Positions 21,013 to 32,232 of a DNA stretch of 64,000 nt are shown here, in pieces. The notes below the pieces were generated by a model. The model did no database searches. It saw only the letters and a list, made by a program, of their open reading frames with translations, and was not told the DNA's origin. Source of the stretch: Bimuria novae-zelandiae CBS 107.79 (Eukaryota; Ascomycota; Dothideomycetes; Pleosporales; Didymosphaeriaceae); contig ML976672.1 of NCBI GenBank assembly GCA_010015655.1, positions 740,493 to 804,492 on the forward strand. Direction: 5' to 3'. Position numbers and translations under genes: made by a program. Position 1 is the stretch's first letter. Every line of letters starts with the position of its first letter.

Positions 21013-22124
21013 CTAATCTGCCTTCCGTCCACAAACAACATACACCCAAGCAAACCTCCTCGTCGTGTCCCAATCTTTACAATACCATTCAAGGTCTCTG
21101 ATTGCTTCTTCTACCTCCTCCTTCCAGTCCGGCCCCGCCTTCTCCCCCGCCTTCCGTAGAGCAAGCGGCATCAAATTCTTCCCAAAGTCCTCGATATAAT
21201 CCGCGAGCTCTCTCTGATCCTTCGTTAATTCATCCCACCGACTGCTCGGCACCATGTATCGCGTGACGCTCACATCTTGCAGACCGGTCTCGCAGAACCA
21301 CGTCGCGAGGTGTTCGCCACAGTGTTATCCACTCCCTTGAGCGTGAGGAACTTGTCGAGGGTGGATTCCCAGTGGCACGGGATTCTTTGGTAATACGCTT
21401 CTATGGGATGGGTTTTGTTGGCGAGTTCGGAGGGGGAAAGAGTGTGTGGGGGGAGGTTGACGAAGGAGGAGTGCTGAGAGGGAAGCTGATAGATGGTTTG
21501 GGAGGTTTCGTGCATCTCTATCCAAGCCTGTCACAATTAATATCCACGGAAACGTTGTTTTTCTTGGAGAGGGGAGAACGTACCCCGGGTTTTGCAAGCG
21601 CAACGCAGCGCTCCACGTACCCCTTCCAATTCGACATGCCCATCACGAGAAGCCGGGAAAAAATGAAGTCGAAAGAGTTAGGCTAGAATCGTGCGTCGTC
21701 GAGCGCCATGATGTCTCCTTGGATTTATTCGATATTGGGTAGCTTTGGACGCACTGTGGGCACGGGCGAGAGGTCGATGCCGTAGACTTGCGCTTCGGGA
21801 AAAGTCGATGCCATCTCGTGCGTGGCGGCACCAGTGCCGCAACCAATATCCAGGGCCTTGCGTATAATGTGCTTTTGCAAAGGTGCGTGGAAGAGTTTGT
21901 TTCTCATCATTCGGCGGAGAAGCTGGCGCTGGTATTCCAGCCTTTGGTGCTCGATGTTGCTATTGTTATCTGTCAGTAGTCTTTTAAGATGTTTGAAGCG
22001 GCTCAACATCTCGGGATAGACCAGAACATTACTAGAAGTGATCGTATACTTACTCGTTCGGTAGTATATAGGACGTGTCTGTGTCGAGGAAAGACCTCTT
22101 CTCCGGGTCATTTGACACTTCCAT
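21013..22124 (-). pseudogene. LaeA-like SAM-dependent methyltransferase, decayed
   Basis: Three exons fit: 21970-22053 and 21528-21583 are good introns (GTAAGT...ACAG; GTACGT...ACAG). Conceptual reading from the ATG at 22124 gives the class I methyltransferase order: LDTDTSYILPN near the N-terminus, LDIGCGTGAATHEMA (SAM-binding motif I), YGIDLSPVP, FDFIFSRLLVMGMSNW and WIEMHETSQTIYQ, typical of fungal LaeA-like enzymes. Two in-frame stops, TAA (21725-21727) and TAG (21683-21685), are both explained by CAA/CAG to TAA/TAG. A frameshift near 21320 separates the C-terminal part (VTRYMVPSSRW to the stop at 21013). The gene is broken three times but very well preserved, so decay is recent. Confidence 0.85.
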
Positions 22125-23260
22125 CCTGTTTGCAGTTCTTGTAGGAATATCCTCTGCTTCAGAAAATGTAGGCATTACGACAGCGATTTTTGGAAGTTTG
22201 TTTGCAGTCCTCCTGAAATAGTCGTATTGCACACAACGCAGCAGGAATTGTGAATAATGGTTTACACAAAGAACCTTGGAATCTATTGCTATTGCTACTT
22301 CTATGCAGATTTATCGTAGTGTATTGGCATGACGATGCCCAAGCGGAAGTATGCGGCTAGGGGCCTTGTCTGCGTGCATGCCAAAGGTCAGCTAGCCACT
22401 TCAAGTACGGAAGCCAGCAAAGCCGTGTCTATCGCTAACGATTCCATGTGCTGAGATAGCCAGTTGCAGTGGTATGCTTCATGGCGTTTATAAGGTCGGC
22501 CGAACTGCGTAATGCGCAATTCTACCTGAAACAAATCGGGGCCATCGCAGTTGTTGACGGAAGGCGCTCCGAGGCACGTGGCAGGTCCAACCCTGGCCCT
22601 GTATAAGTAGTACCCGCTGGCTAGGGAACCAGAAAACACGCCGCTGAACAACGCACGCTGGATGATTCGACGTATTCTTTCAACTCTGTTAGCGAACACC
22701 ACGATGGAATATATCTGTTTCTACATACCACAGGAAGCGATCGAATTGTGAATTTGCGCAAAGCGCCCTCTTCACCTCAACCTGTCCACTGTACAGCGCC
22801 GAGTCCAACCATCGCGTCGATCCTAGACACTTAGCCTGTTCATCACGAAGATCCTGCAATTGACGATCTTGAAGGGTCCCTGCCCCTTTGTTGTGCCGAC
22901 AGGATTACCTACGAAGCTTGTCGTTCGCCCATACTCATCAAAAGCCCTGCGTCGTCGGCGGCGCAGCAAAAAGAATCGGGTGATTGGAATTTAATGCCTT
23001 GTACGTTGTTACGAATTCATTATTGGATTTGACTTTCCAAAAGCAACGCAGAGTTAACGACTTTTTGCGTGCAGATGCAATGATTCAACAGTATAATAAT
23101 TTTCGTCGTTTCTCCAGGACCCTACTCGGATCGTCTCCCTCCATGACGCCTTCTACATGTATCCAATTCAGTCTCCACTTACTTTACTGCTAGTCTTCTC
23201 GTCCCAAGTAACATATATCATCGAAAAAATCCGAGCCTTTGAGCATACATGCAACGAGGA
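22125..23260. other. Intergenic
   Basis: About 1.1 kb. Short frames only (one of 104 codons on the minus strand at 22388-22702 without an ATG). Nothing supported. Confidence 0.45.
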
Positions 23261-25385
23261 TCAGTGTGCTGTGTTTTTCACCGTTGCGGCATGACTCTGC
23301 TTGGCTCGTCGCTTGCTGCGATGCCTTCTTGTACGCGTAAGTGACTTAATCTCCGCTCGACTTCGCTTGAAGTGCCTACGGTTCTTCTCAGTCCCATTGC
23401 GGCATAAGATTCGTCCGTGGAACGAAGGGCTCGTCGTCGTCGTTGAGAGTGATAGGAATTGATGCTCTTCCTCCTTAGCTGCAACCTGTGCGTTAGACTT
23501 GGTGGTCTCCAAGGCAGTGAGAGTAGTGAATGGAATCCGGCTCAATCGTTTGGGCTTGATTGAGTGGACCTCCCAGAAGTCGAGCATCTTCACGAATCAC
23601 AATGCTGCGAGCAGAGTGAGGACCAGCACCGACGGTCCCGCGACGGCATACCACCGAGGGGGTATGTGGGCTTCCGTCATGCCGAATAATGTCTGTGGGG
23701 TTGCTGAGCGCAGTTAATGGCTTGAAGATGGACAACTTACGGCGACAAAGGACAATGGAACGAAGACAAACGCGAGTACGCTGAGTCGCCCCACTGTTCG
23801 GCCTTGTTCCACCGTCTCTATGTTGAATAACTTCAAAATGTCAATTAATACGTCTATTCACGGGTTTAGAAAGAGGCGAAAGCTTACGAGGCTGAGAAGG
23901 TTGTCCAGTTGCTCTCGAACGGTAGTAATGGCCCTCTCCTGAGGATGCAACATCTGGGCAGTCTCGTTCAGGCGAGAATGAATCGGGCCATGGTTGTTAG
24001 TGTTCGCTGCCGCCTCGACATTGAGCTGGTTTTTGATATTTTCATAAATGTGCTCGACCGTCTCCTTATGTGCTCGAACATATTCTCGGAGCTCGATCGT
24101 TGTTGCAATATCCAAATGGAGGACCCTGGCTAGCGCAATGACCAGACTTGCCAACAATCAAGCCAATCAAGCCGATCTAACCAAATTTAGTAACACCTTA
24201 ACCTACGCGAGCTAGTGGATTACCATATTAGGTTAGACCGGCTTGATTGGCTTGATTGTTGGCAAGTCTGGCAATGACTGGTAACCACTTGTTGTAAACC
24301 AGAACCTCCTGTTCAGAGTCAGCATCAGTTCACCCGCAAATAACTGAATATGAACGTTTCTAAGCGCTACTAAACTTACGACGGTAGCAAGATTCTCTGT
24401 CACGGCTTCTATGACACTATGCTAGCTCGTCGCGAGGTAGAACATGGCAGCATATAGCCAACGAGGCGAGTTGCATAGCCTGCACCATCTTCTCTGTTGA
24501 TCCGCGGGATACATTGCTTTGATATTGCCAATAATATCGTGTCCTGGTTCTACCACAACAACGGCAACGGTTCGGTCGGGATACTTGCGGATAGCACCTT
24601 CCATCATCAACCACCCAAACATTCGCACAAATTTCGCAGTCACTACAATCATTAGAGCAATGATAGATTTCGATATAGTCACATACCCGAAGAGCTCAAA
24701 GTGAGGTTTCTGCCATTCACTTCGCGGATCTCGGAGGTGTAGACGTGGTCCACGACAAATGAGAGCTCTGAGTAATTAGCCAGATGCAATGATAAATGTG
24801 AGCATTATAAGTCGTTTTACCTTGCTGACCAATCGATGGTATAGTGGAGGGGCCACCGTCGCTTCTGACTAGGTTGACAGGTGGCAGATGAGGAAGGAGC
24901 TCTCTCAGCATCGTCTCAACCCAGGGTCCACAGCTTTCGACAGCGCTAACACTCCGTTAGCTTTTCCAGCATCCACTGATCAGATCGGACAGATAGCAGA
25001 AAGTCACGTACATGAGACCAAGCCTGTTGAATTTGCACACTCATCAAGTACGAAATCTTTGAACTGCGTAGCAACATCCTGACCCACTTCCGTCTGTGCA
25101 AACTCCACAGATCCATGAGCAACCTTGTTGGTGCCTACGATGAGGGCGACTTTCTTGAGGTCATCGCGCGTTGTTCCAGCCGTGGTTGCATATGCTCTTT
25201 TTTTGTGATACCTCTTATTCAAATCTACGGGCCTCATCACGGTGTACGAACGTTGATATACTTGTCCGCTTGTGGGGAATCTTGGAGCGTAAGTCTGTGT
25301 TCTGTTCAGGTTGTTGAAGCCAATAGAAGAAAAGCTCTTGACAGACGTCAGCCAGCTGGTGTGGTTGTGCGCACCTCGTATTCAT
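23261..25385 (-). pseudogene. CorA-like transmembrane protein gene, disrupted
   Basis: From right to left: an N-terminal segment from the ATG at 25385 (QPHQLADVCQELFFYWLQ ... FVHRDEARRFE) ending in TAA; a second frame (DDLKKVALIVGTNKVAHG); several short exons; then VLVYNKWLPVIALARVLHLD, split by a MITE at 24143-24270; a coiled-coil region; and a C-terminal transmembrane pair LSVLAFVFVPLSFVATLFGM ... LVLTLLAAL. Introns 23816-23887 and 23693-23740 have good signals. The two-helix end with LFGM resembles CorA/ZntB-type fungal proteins. A TGA at 23597-23599 cuts the second helix, with the same frame going on to 23261. Exon limits above 24300 are uncertain. Probably inactive. Confidence 0.6.
24143..24270. 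mobile_element. hAT-type MITE inside an exon, 8-bp TSD
   Basis: A 128-bp element starting CAGACTTGCCAACAATC and ending with its inverse; the arms match over about 40 bp with one or two mismatches and more weakly to the centre. It is flanked by identical 8-bp copies GCAATGAC (24135-24142 and 24271-24278). CAG...CTG ends plus an 8-bp duplication are the hAT superfamily signature. Taking out the element and one duplication restores an open frame of the CorA-like gene. Confidence 0.92.
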
Positions 25386-25724
25386 ATCTTGCCTGTGATA
25401 CCAGCATTCTTCGCACAGCCACTCTATGTGGCACCCTCAAAACATATGAAGCACTCTGTAAATACACAGAAGAATAGTGAATTTCCATACGCCCATGACG
25501 TCAGGTTGTTCATGGCTGTAACATCCGAGGAGAAAATAGTAGAACAATCCGCGATCAATTGTTTCTACAAAGCAGAAGCTAGCCACTTAGCTCTACCTTC
25601 ATCGCTCCAGTCATATAGGAATCGCAAGCTCCGCGAAAGTCGCAAGATTTCAGAAATCAGAACGATAAACTGCTCATCGATTTACAACATTTCAGCACCC
25701 AGTCGTCCAGCAACCCCAGCCCCT
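25386..25724. other. Intergenic between CorA-like relic and HGD
   Basis: About 340 bp with a TGACGTCA palindrome at 25497-25504. No gene. Confidence 0.4.
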
Positions 25725-27336
25725 CTACTTCCCGTCCAAACCAACCTTCTTCAATCCCTTGCTGAGAATCTCATCTACTTCCTCCTTATGCGTACTAAAA
25801 TGATCCACAAGATTATCCCACATCTTCGGCTCATGCTCATGCTTCTTCTCACTCTTCCACGCCCACTCCGTGATCGTAAACGGCCGACTACTCTCCATCA
25901 TAAACGCAATCGCGCCTTCTGAAATACGCATCTCGGGCGGGGGAACCGCAGAGGCGGCTTTGAACTCCTCGTACGCGACGCCGTGCGGCACGAAGCCGCA
26001 CTCGAAGGACACGCCGCCGGGCTGGAAGGAGTCGCTGCGGCCCGCGTATTCGCCGTAGATTAGGCCCATGAGCTCGGAGGCAGCGTTGCGGTGGTAGTAT
26101 GGGGGGCGGTACTGTCCTTCTCTTAGCATACACCCACGACCACCCATCGGGCCTCCTGTATAAAGAAAGAGGTAAGGAGCTGGGTGAAGGGGTACTCACA
26201 GTGTGACTAGCGACATCCCACCTCGGCGAAAAAATCAAGAAATCCGCCAGCGGCGCGCTTGGGTCCCTACTCGGCGCCGTCAAGACGCAGAAGATACTCG
26301 GATCGATGTGATCCACTGAGATAGACCCCACGTTTACGAATTTCGTGAGGTCGTATTTGTAGGGTACGTAGTTGCCGTGCCAGGCGACGACGTCGAAGGG
26401 GCTGTGGTTTTGCGTGGATTTGAAGAACTTGCCGCCGAGCTTGTAGATGATTTCCCAATGGGTGGCTTCGATTGTGTATTTTGCGACGGGGTAGAGGAAG
26501 TCACGGCCGTTGGCGAGGCCGTTGGCGCCGAGGGGGCCTTTACATAAATAGTTAGTTTGGGGGCGAGGGGGAAAGGGGGGGGGGGGGGGGGGGGAGAAAG
26601 TACCAAGCTCAGGGAGCTGGAAGTTTGAGCCCCAGATCTCGAGGATGTAGCCGCGCGTCGGACCCTCGACGTTGACTTTGAACCGCTGCCCGCGCTGGAT
26701 CACGCAGATCTCGCCGGGTTGCACATACAGCATGCCGAACTCGGTTTGGATGTCCTGGGCACGGAATCAGCTCTGTTCACATCCGCACTTGCGCCCACCA
26801 CCCAGATCCCCCACGTACTGATCCTGTCTCTAAAAATACAGCCACCGAAACATCCAACGCGTTTCTAGAAAGAGAGAGGAACAGTGGCGTACCAAATTCC
26901 CCTCCTGCGCCACAATCAAGTAATCGCCGTCCGAGTTAACGGTAGCCCTCTTCTCCATGCTCTTATTGCACAAAAAGCTGTGTACGGCCAATCCCTCACG
27001 TAGCGTGGGATCGCCAGATCCGGCAATAGTCTTGAGCCCGGAGACAAAGTCAACGTCGCCATCCTTTGGGATTTCAAATGGCAGCCACGCGAGCTGGGTC
27101 GGCGAAACGTGCACGCGCGGGTTGAGTGGCAAGAAGCAGGATTCCGTGTCCTTGTTATCGGGGAGATTGGTCTGTATGATGTTGCGTCAGCTTACAAATC
27201 CCAGGTGGTCAGACAGGTTGGAAATGGGTCTTGGATATGTCCTAAAGGGGAGTTCTGGAGGTAGCTCGGACAACTCCGCGAGCGGTNNNNNNNNNNNNNN
27301 NNNNNNNNNNNNNNNNNNNNNNNNNNNNNNNNNNNN

Positions 27337-27378
<42 letters not shown>

Positions 27379-27997
27379 CTGGGGCGACCGATTCGGATGC
27401 ATGGTGTTGTGCGGTGTAAGCTTTTGGGTCTGCGCCCCACATGCTGACCGTACACGCGCGCCTGTATCTTTGACATAGGCATAGGGCTGACGGTAATATA
27501 AACACCACTTACGAAGCCTTGGTGGGCGACAGCCGGCCTCGCTCTGTAGAGCCTGGGAAGAGGTCAGCATGCTTTGCCCTACGCCGCTACTCAGCATCTA
27601 TTCATCATACCAAGCTTTTTTGTTCAAGTGTCTGGGCGCGACGAACGCCGTTGCGGTCATCTGCTCAGCGTAGAGCCCAAATCTCACGTTACGTGGGCTG
27701 TTCTGGCCTTGAGGGATCGTGCCTGTATACCGATGTCTGTCGTCAGAGAAGTGCATTGTGCCATCATGATGCAATGCCATTTACCCGGAACGGCCTCGCT
27801 CTCAAAGATGTTGTTGAAGCCTGCTTGATACTATGGCGTCGGGTCAGCGCATGCGGAGAGTGTTTGCTTAATCCTTGTAAGCTCACCTCATAAGGGTCAT
27901 TCTTCCGTGTTCGGAATGAAGGAATTGAGCCATCTTTCTGAGTCTCCGCCCAGTGAAAGATCTGCTGGTACTCTTTGGGATTATCTAGAGCAGGCAT
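25725..27997 (-). CDS. hmgA: Homogentisate 1,2-dioxygenase (8 exons)
   Basis: Opens the homogentisate ring to maleylacetoacetate in phenylalanine/tyrosine breakdown (cytosolic Fe(II) enzyme). Exons: 27887-27997, 27785-27830, 27611-27722, 27513-27552, 26893-27171, 26604-26754, 26200-26537, 25725-26111; together 1464 nt, 487 residues plus stop, all in phase. Iron ligands are H366 (PPYYHRN), E372 (SELMG) and H402 (VPHG), with the same 6- and 30-residue spacing as human H335/E341/H371. Other family blocks: [44 protein letters not shown]. Intron 4 (27172-27512) holds a 50-N assembly gap and a long G run, so its length is uncertain. No other tyrosine-catabolic gene is adjacent. Confidence 0.96.
26575..26594. 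repeat. G(20) homopolymer in HGD intron 6
   Basis: Twenty G on the plus strand, thus poly-C on the gene strand, within the 66-nt intron 26538-26603. Confidence 0.95.
27287..27378. other. Assembly gap (50 N) next to a G(42) homopolymer
   Basis: 50 N at 27287-27336 directly followed by 42 G at 27337-27378. The gap stands where sequencing failed in a G/C homopolymer; 50 is likely a placeholder length. It lies in HGD intron 4 and touches no exon in my model. Confidence 0.97.
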
Positions 27998-30498
27998 TGT
28001 TGGCTGTAAGATATGCGCAGGGCTGAAGCAACCGGGTATTTGGGAAATGCGCGCAGTCAAGTACACGAATTACAAGTTCATGAGCAGTGAGACGAGGTCT
28101 GAAATTATTCGAGAGCAGATCAGAGGAAGAAATTGGGGTTCATGGACCCCACATCACGTAGCTTTTTGGGGTGGGGCTGAGTGAGGGGAAACATAGCTTC
28201 TGGAGTACCCTTCTCGATTCAGTCCAATCGCTACGCGTCAAGATGTGCCTCTGAAGATCCAGACGCGTACGCGTTTATTCCGCTTATCGACCGTAGGTGA
28301 ACCTTACCCCAACTGCCGATGACGACCAAGAGACACGGAACGATTGAACGAGTGTATGAGGGGTAGTTTGATGCAGCTACTGCGCAGTAAGGTAGCGGTC
28401 TGATTGCACCGACATCTTCATTCATGAACATCCGGCATAACCGTCGGCCCGAGCCTGCGACGGTGTGACAACACGTGGGGACGCGGCGGGATGAATGTGT
28501 ATGTAAGCTCCTGCTCCGCGAAGTACCCTCATCATCTCAGGTGACACAAAACTAATCATACCTATGGTACCCACCTAAAAGCCCACCTCGGCCCAAAGCG
28601 CAGTCACCTCATCAACCTGCTTACACCGCTCGCTCTAGCTCATATTCGCTCGCTCTTGCAAATACGGCCAGGTTGAAGCAGGAGAACAAAGCCACAAGAA
28701 CCTTCTTTCAGCCTTGTCAGACATCTTCGTAGGCAACTGTGCCACCCGCGGACGGACCTCGCCTATGTACGACCTCAATGTTCAAGCAGCTCCAACCACG
28801 CCCATCTCGCATTCCGGCCCATCGCGAGCGCAAAAGTCAAGCTTCATGCATGTGAGATGGCGTTGCACCCGTCCATCTAGTTCCATCTCGTACTGCCCAC
28901 TTCCGCACGTCCATCCACCGGTCTCGAACTCGCTTGCTCTGGGTGATGGTCTCGCTAGGTCGCTCGCCTCGACTTTATTGCTACTGCTATTTAAAGCGCA
29001 ACAATGTATCGATTGATAATGATGGCGATCCACCAAGTGCATAATTAAGCGATAGCTGAGTTTGAGTGTGTGTGCTCGGGCTGAGTCTCTCATGAATGAT
29101 TATCGTGACGTCTCTTCCTCCGTCGAAGACAGACGAAGGCGAGGCCTACCGGAGCATACCGGAGCATACCGGAGCGCGCTTCCCGCGAATCGCAGTTTAT
29201 TACATGCGCTCCAAACCTGTTCGCACGGCTAGCTTCGAGGCTCACCGCACCTTCACTAGGGGATCAGCATGGAGCTCAAGCAACTCTGGCGACAACCGTG
29301 TTGCACGTTGTGGCGCTCGCGAACCCCGCACTCGCATCGCAGCTGCAGCTGGTCTGAGCGCACGGATATGCAATGCAATATGCTGATCCAGGGCCTCTAG
29401 CCCCATGCACGACACCATCTTCTTTCAACGTCGCCTAAACCGGCAAGTCATGAGCAGTTAGAATAGGTCGCCCACACACCCTCCCAGCCCGAACGCAGTG
29501 CTGCGCTTAGTCCAAACCGTCCAGGCGTGATCGCTGCATTGTCAGTCACGCCCTGGCGAAGTCTGCCGGTCGATATCGCATACCAAGCAGGGAGAAACCG
29601 GATGCTCTAAATCATAGTGAAAGCGCTAATGAAAGCCATCTACCCTCGAGCAAAACGTCGGTGAAAGCCCATCATGCGCCCCAGGCGCACACTCCGAAGG
29701 CTTTCCTTTCTATTCTCCGATCGGTGTGCCTCTTGTTTGCAAAGTCCGGAACCGTGATTGGAAATACGCGGCAATGTCGGATTATCGTCCAACCCCAGAT
29801 CCGAGCAGCCACGAGGCGAATAGGGAAGCGATCTCCACGAAATCGTCCAAACAGGGTGGGAGCCAAGCTGAAACTACGATAACCCATATGACTCGTTCGC
29901 TTCAACGCTCTCTTTCCAATATATGTAATGTAATGCCATGGTTTGAGACCCCTGCTAAACGAGTACCGGGAGATCCGTTGCAGCTGTTGGCGCTAAGGGA
30001 GATGGTGAATGTTAGCTATGAACGTTGGGCCGAATCAAGTCATGTGCCTTGCATCAGGAAATCACTAGAAACTCGTAGCTTCCCGTCGGGTGCGAACGGA
30101 TGTACGGAGGCTGTTGCGACTTCCATGCATATTCCCAAGCCTTTTGGGCAGGATGCTGGGGCCTTACCCAAGCAAAGGTGGTCGTCGACCATGCTGGATT
30201 GTAGATCAGGATGCATTGCGATAAGCTTGATAGATCAGCCAGGTCAGGCAGCGATGATGTAAGGAGCGATGGCATGACTGGGAAACTCCTGGCGGTCGAT
30301 CAAAGTGCAAAATGTTTGGAAGGTGCAGCGTGAAGCCGTGTGGGTGTGTAACAGTAATAATTACTACGTGACCTGTTTGGGGCCCTGCAAAGGTGTGTTT
30401 GCTTCGGAATCTCTGACGCGACGTGCGGCGCGTCACTCTGCTCGAGTACCCCGCCACCCAAACATGGCAGGGCTCGTACGAGTTTTGAATGATGGTAC
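27998..30498. other. 2.5-kb gene-poor region
   Basis: Promoter of HGD on the left and 3' side of SFT2 on the right. Several overlapping frames of 60-180 codons exist on both strands, but none shows a recognisable domain, start context or splice structure. A 10-bp triplication (TACCGGAGCA) occurs near 29147. Confidence 0.45.
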
Positions 30499-32232
30499 TC
30501 AGTCGGTCATCCAGGCAGCGACACGGTTACCACCAAAGCGCGCAGCAAACCGCAGGCCTGTAGAGCCCATAGGGAAGTAGGAAACACTGTAGAAGGCGAG
30601 GCAAACCAGCTGCGCAACGGTTGCAATGAAGGTCAGGACGAACATGTGGAGCTGCAATCAGGTGGTCCTTCGTCAGCAAACATCCGAATATCGATAAGCT
30701 AGCGTGGGGGAAGGGAAAGAGCGACCACGATGCGCGCAGGGTTCAGTGACAGGGATGGGGACCACCGTGACCTACCACCAGACTAGAGTAGAGCGTGAGG
30801 GCAATGCTGCCAAAGTAGGTGGCTGTAAAGGGCAGACGAGGGCCAGACACAAGATGTTGGACTATAATCCCGGTCAGCAATTTGAACCATGGGCAAGATA
30901 GGCGGCAATGAGGCTTTCTTACTGTAAGTCTTCGGTCCCATGAGAACGCCCCAGGCGCAGAGGAACAGAACACTACCCATCGACCACTTGAGTCAGGGAA
31001 CACTGGTTAGCATCAAAATGCCCATGTAATGCCTGTAAAACCAAGGGGATGTTGGATTTAGGTATGCCCTTCTGCAACGCTCCGGTGCTAGCACCCGGAT
31101 GATCGATGCAAAGGGTCCAACGTAGATCGCGCCGTGGCTAGAGAGGTCATGAGTGGCACACCCCCGAAACACGACGCGCCATTCGCCAGATGCAGTCTTC
31201 TGCAATCGACGAGTGGAGCTCGAGGCCTTGCTAAAGATGTAATGACCCTGGAAACAGCCTGCATGATAGTCTGCAGCTCAGCTAGGTAGGACGCGCTAGG
31301 TGCCACTGCTTTACCACAAGATGATTTCACCACTCGCAGAGTGGCCATATGATGAATGATTTGGAAGCAAGGAAACTTGTGGAGACTCACAAGAATGGCA
31401 AATTTGCTTGGACTGGCGATGAAAATGGGTGTGAACATGAGGCCGATGCAGGTAGCAAACAACGCCAAGGCTGCAAGTAACAGCCCACCTAGAGTGTGTC
31501 AAACGTCGAGATGGTCCATTGGAACGGAGTACCCACCAAAGATCAACAGGCGGTCCCATCTGCTCACTGTGATACGCAGCATTAGTAAAGTTCAAAGACA
31601 GCTTGAGCGGCCGCGGGTATGCAAGCCCAGAGTTCACGCAGGAACTCCCTTCTGTCACGCCGGCCGATCGCTGCATAATGAGGCCAGGTGACATAACAGG
31701 ATCCCAGAAGACAGGTAATCAGTTGAGACAATGTAGGGATACATGCGTCCGTGTTGCCTCGATTTTTTTTCGCAGAAGCATGGGATTTTGGGGAAGTGCA
31801 TCTAAGACCGTGGCCTCGCCGCGCGTGCTGTGGGACGATCACGAGGCCCCCCATCAAGACTTAAAAGGCACCAAAATGGTATAAGTGGATCGAAATGTGA
31901 ACAATTTGCACTAGGAAACAGTGTAGGGGAGGCGGAGGTTTTTCAAATGACGCAGTGAAAGTGAGGGTTGGGTGGAGTTCGCCACTCTTCAGAAACGGAT
32001 GGGACTTACGCGCAAAGAATCCTTCTTCTTCCTCCCTCCGCGTGGGTGCGGGAAGCGGTGCCCCGGGCCCTTCATTCGACGTCGGAAGCCTAACATAGCC
32101 TCCAGAACCGAAGGGATTCAGGGTCTGAAGCCGACCCATAAAGGTGGGCGGCGCGGTGCTCACGGGAACGTCGGGGTCCCTCCGACTCCATCCCAGAGAA
32201 TTCATTGAGTCGCGGAACGAGGCAGACGCCAT
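30499..32232 (-). CDS. SFT2: SFT2-like Golgi vesicle transport protein (6 exons)
   Basis: A tetraspanning membrane protein that in yeast aids fusion of endosome-derived vesicles with the Golgi. Exons: 32010-32232, 31537-31566, 31391-31488, 30923-30986, 30776-30861, 30499-30651; 654 nt, 217 residues plus stop, in phase throughout. Cytosolic N-terminus rich in Pro and Glu; then the family pattern LSRWDRLLIFG, four hydrophobic segments (ALALFATCIGLMF; GSVLFLCAWGVLMGPKTY; RLPFTATYFGSIALTLY; LTFIATVAQLVCLAF) and the hallmark SYFPMGSTGLRFAARF near the C-terminus. Introns 1 and 3 are long for this genome (443 and 404 nt); a 30-nt microexon lies between introns 1 and 2. Confidence 0.92.

Noticed and set aside
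27337..27378. Gly-rich coding run
   Set aside because: A G homopolymer beside an assembly gap inside an intron.
29726..30262. 178-codon plus-strand frame between HGD and SFT2
   Set aside because: No recognisable motif, opposite to other frames of similar size, and no promoter signs.
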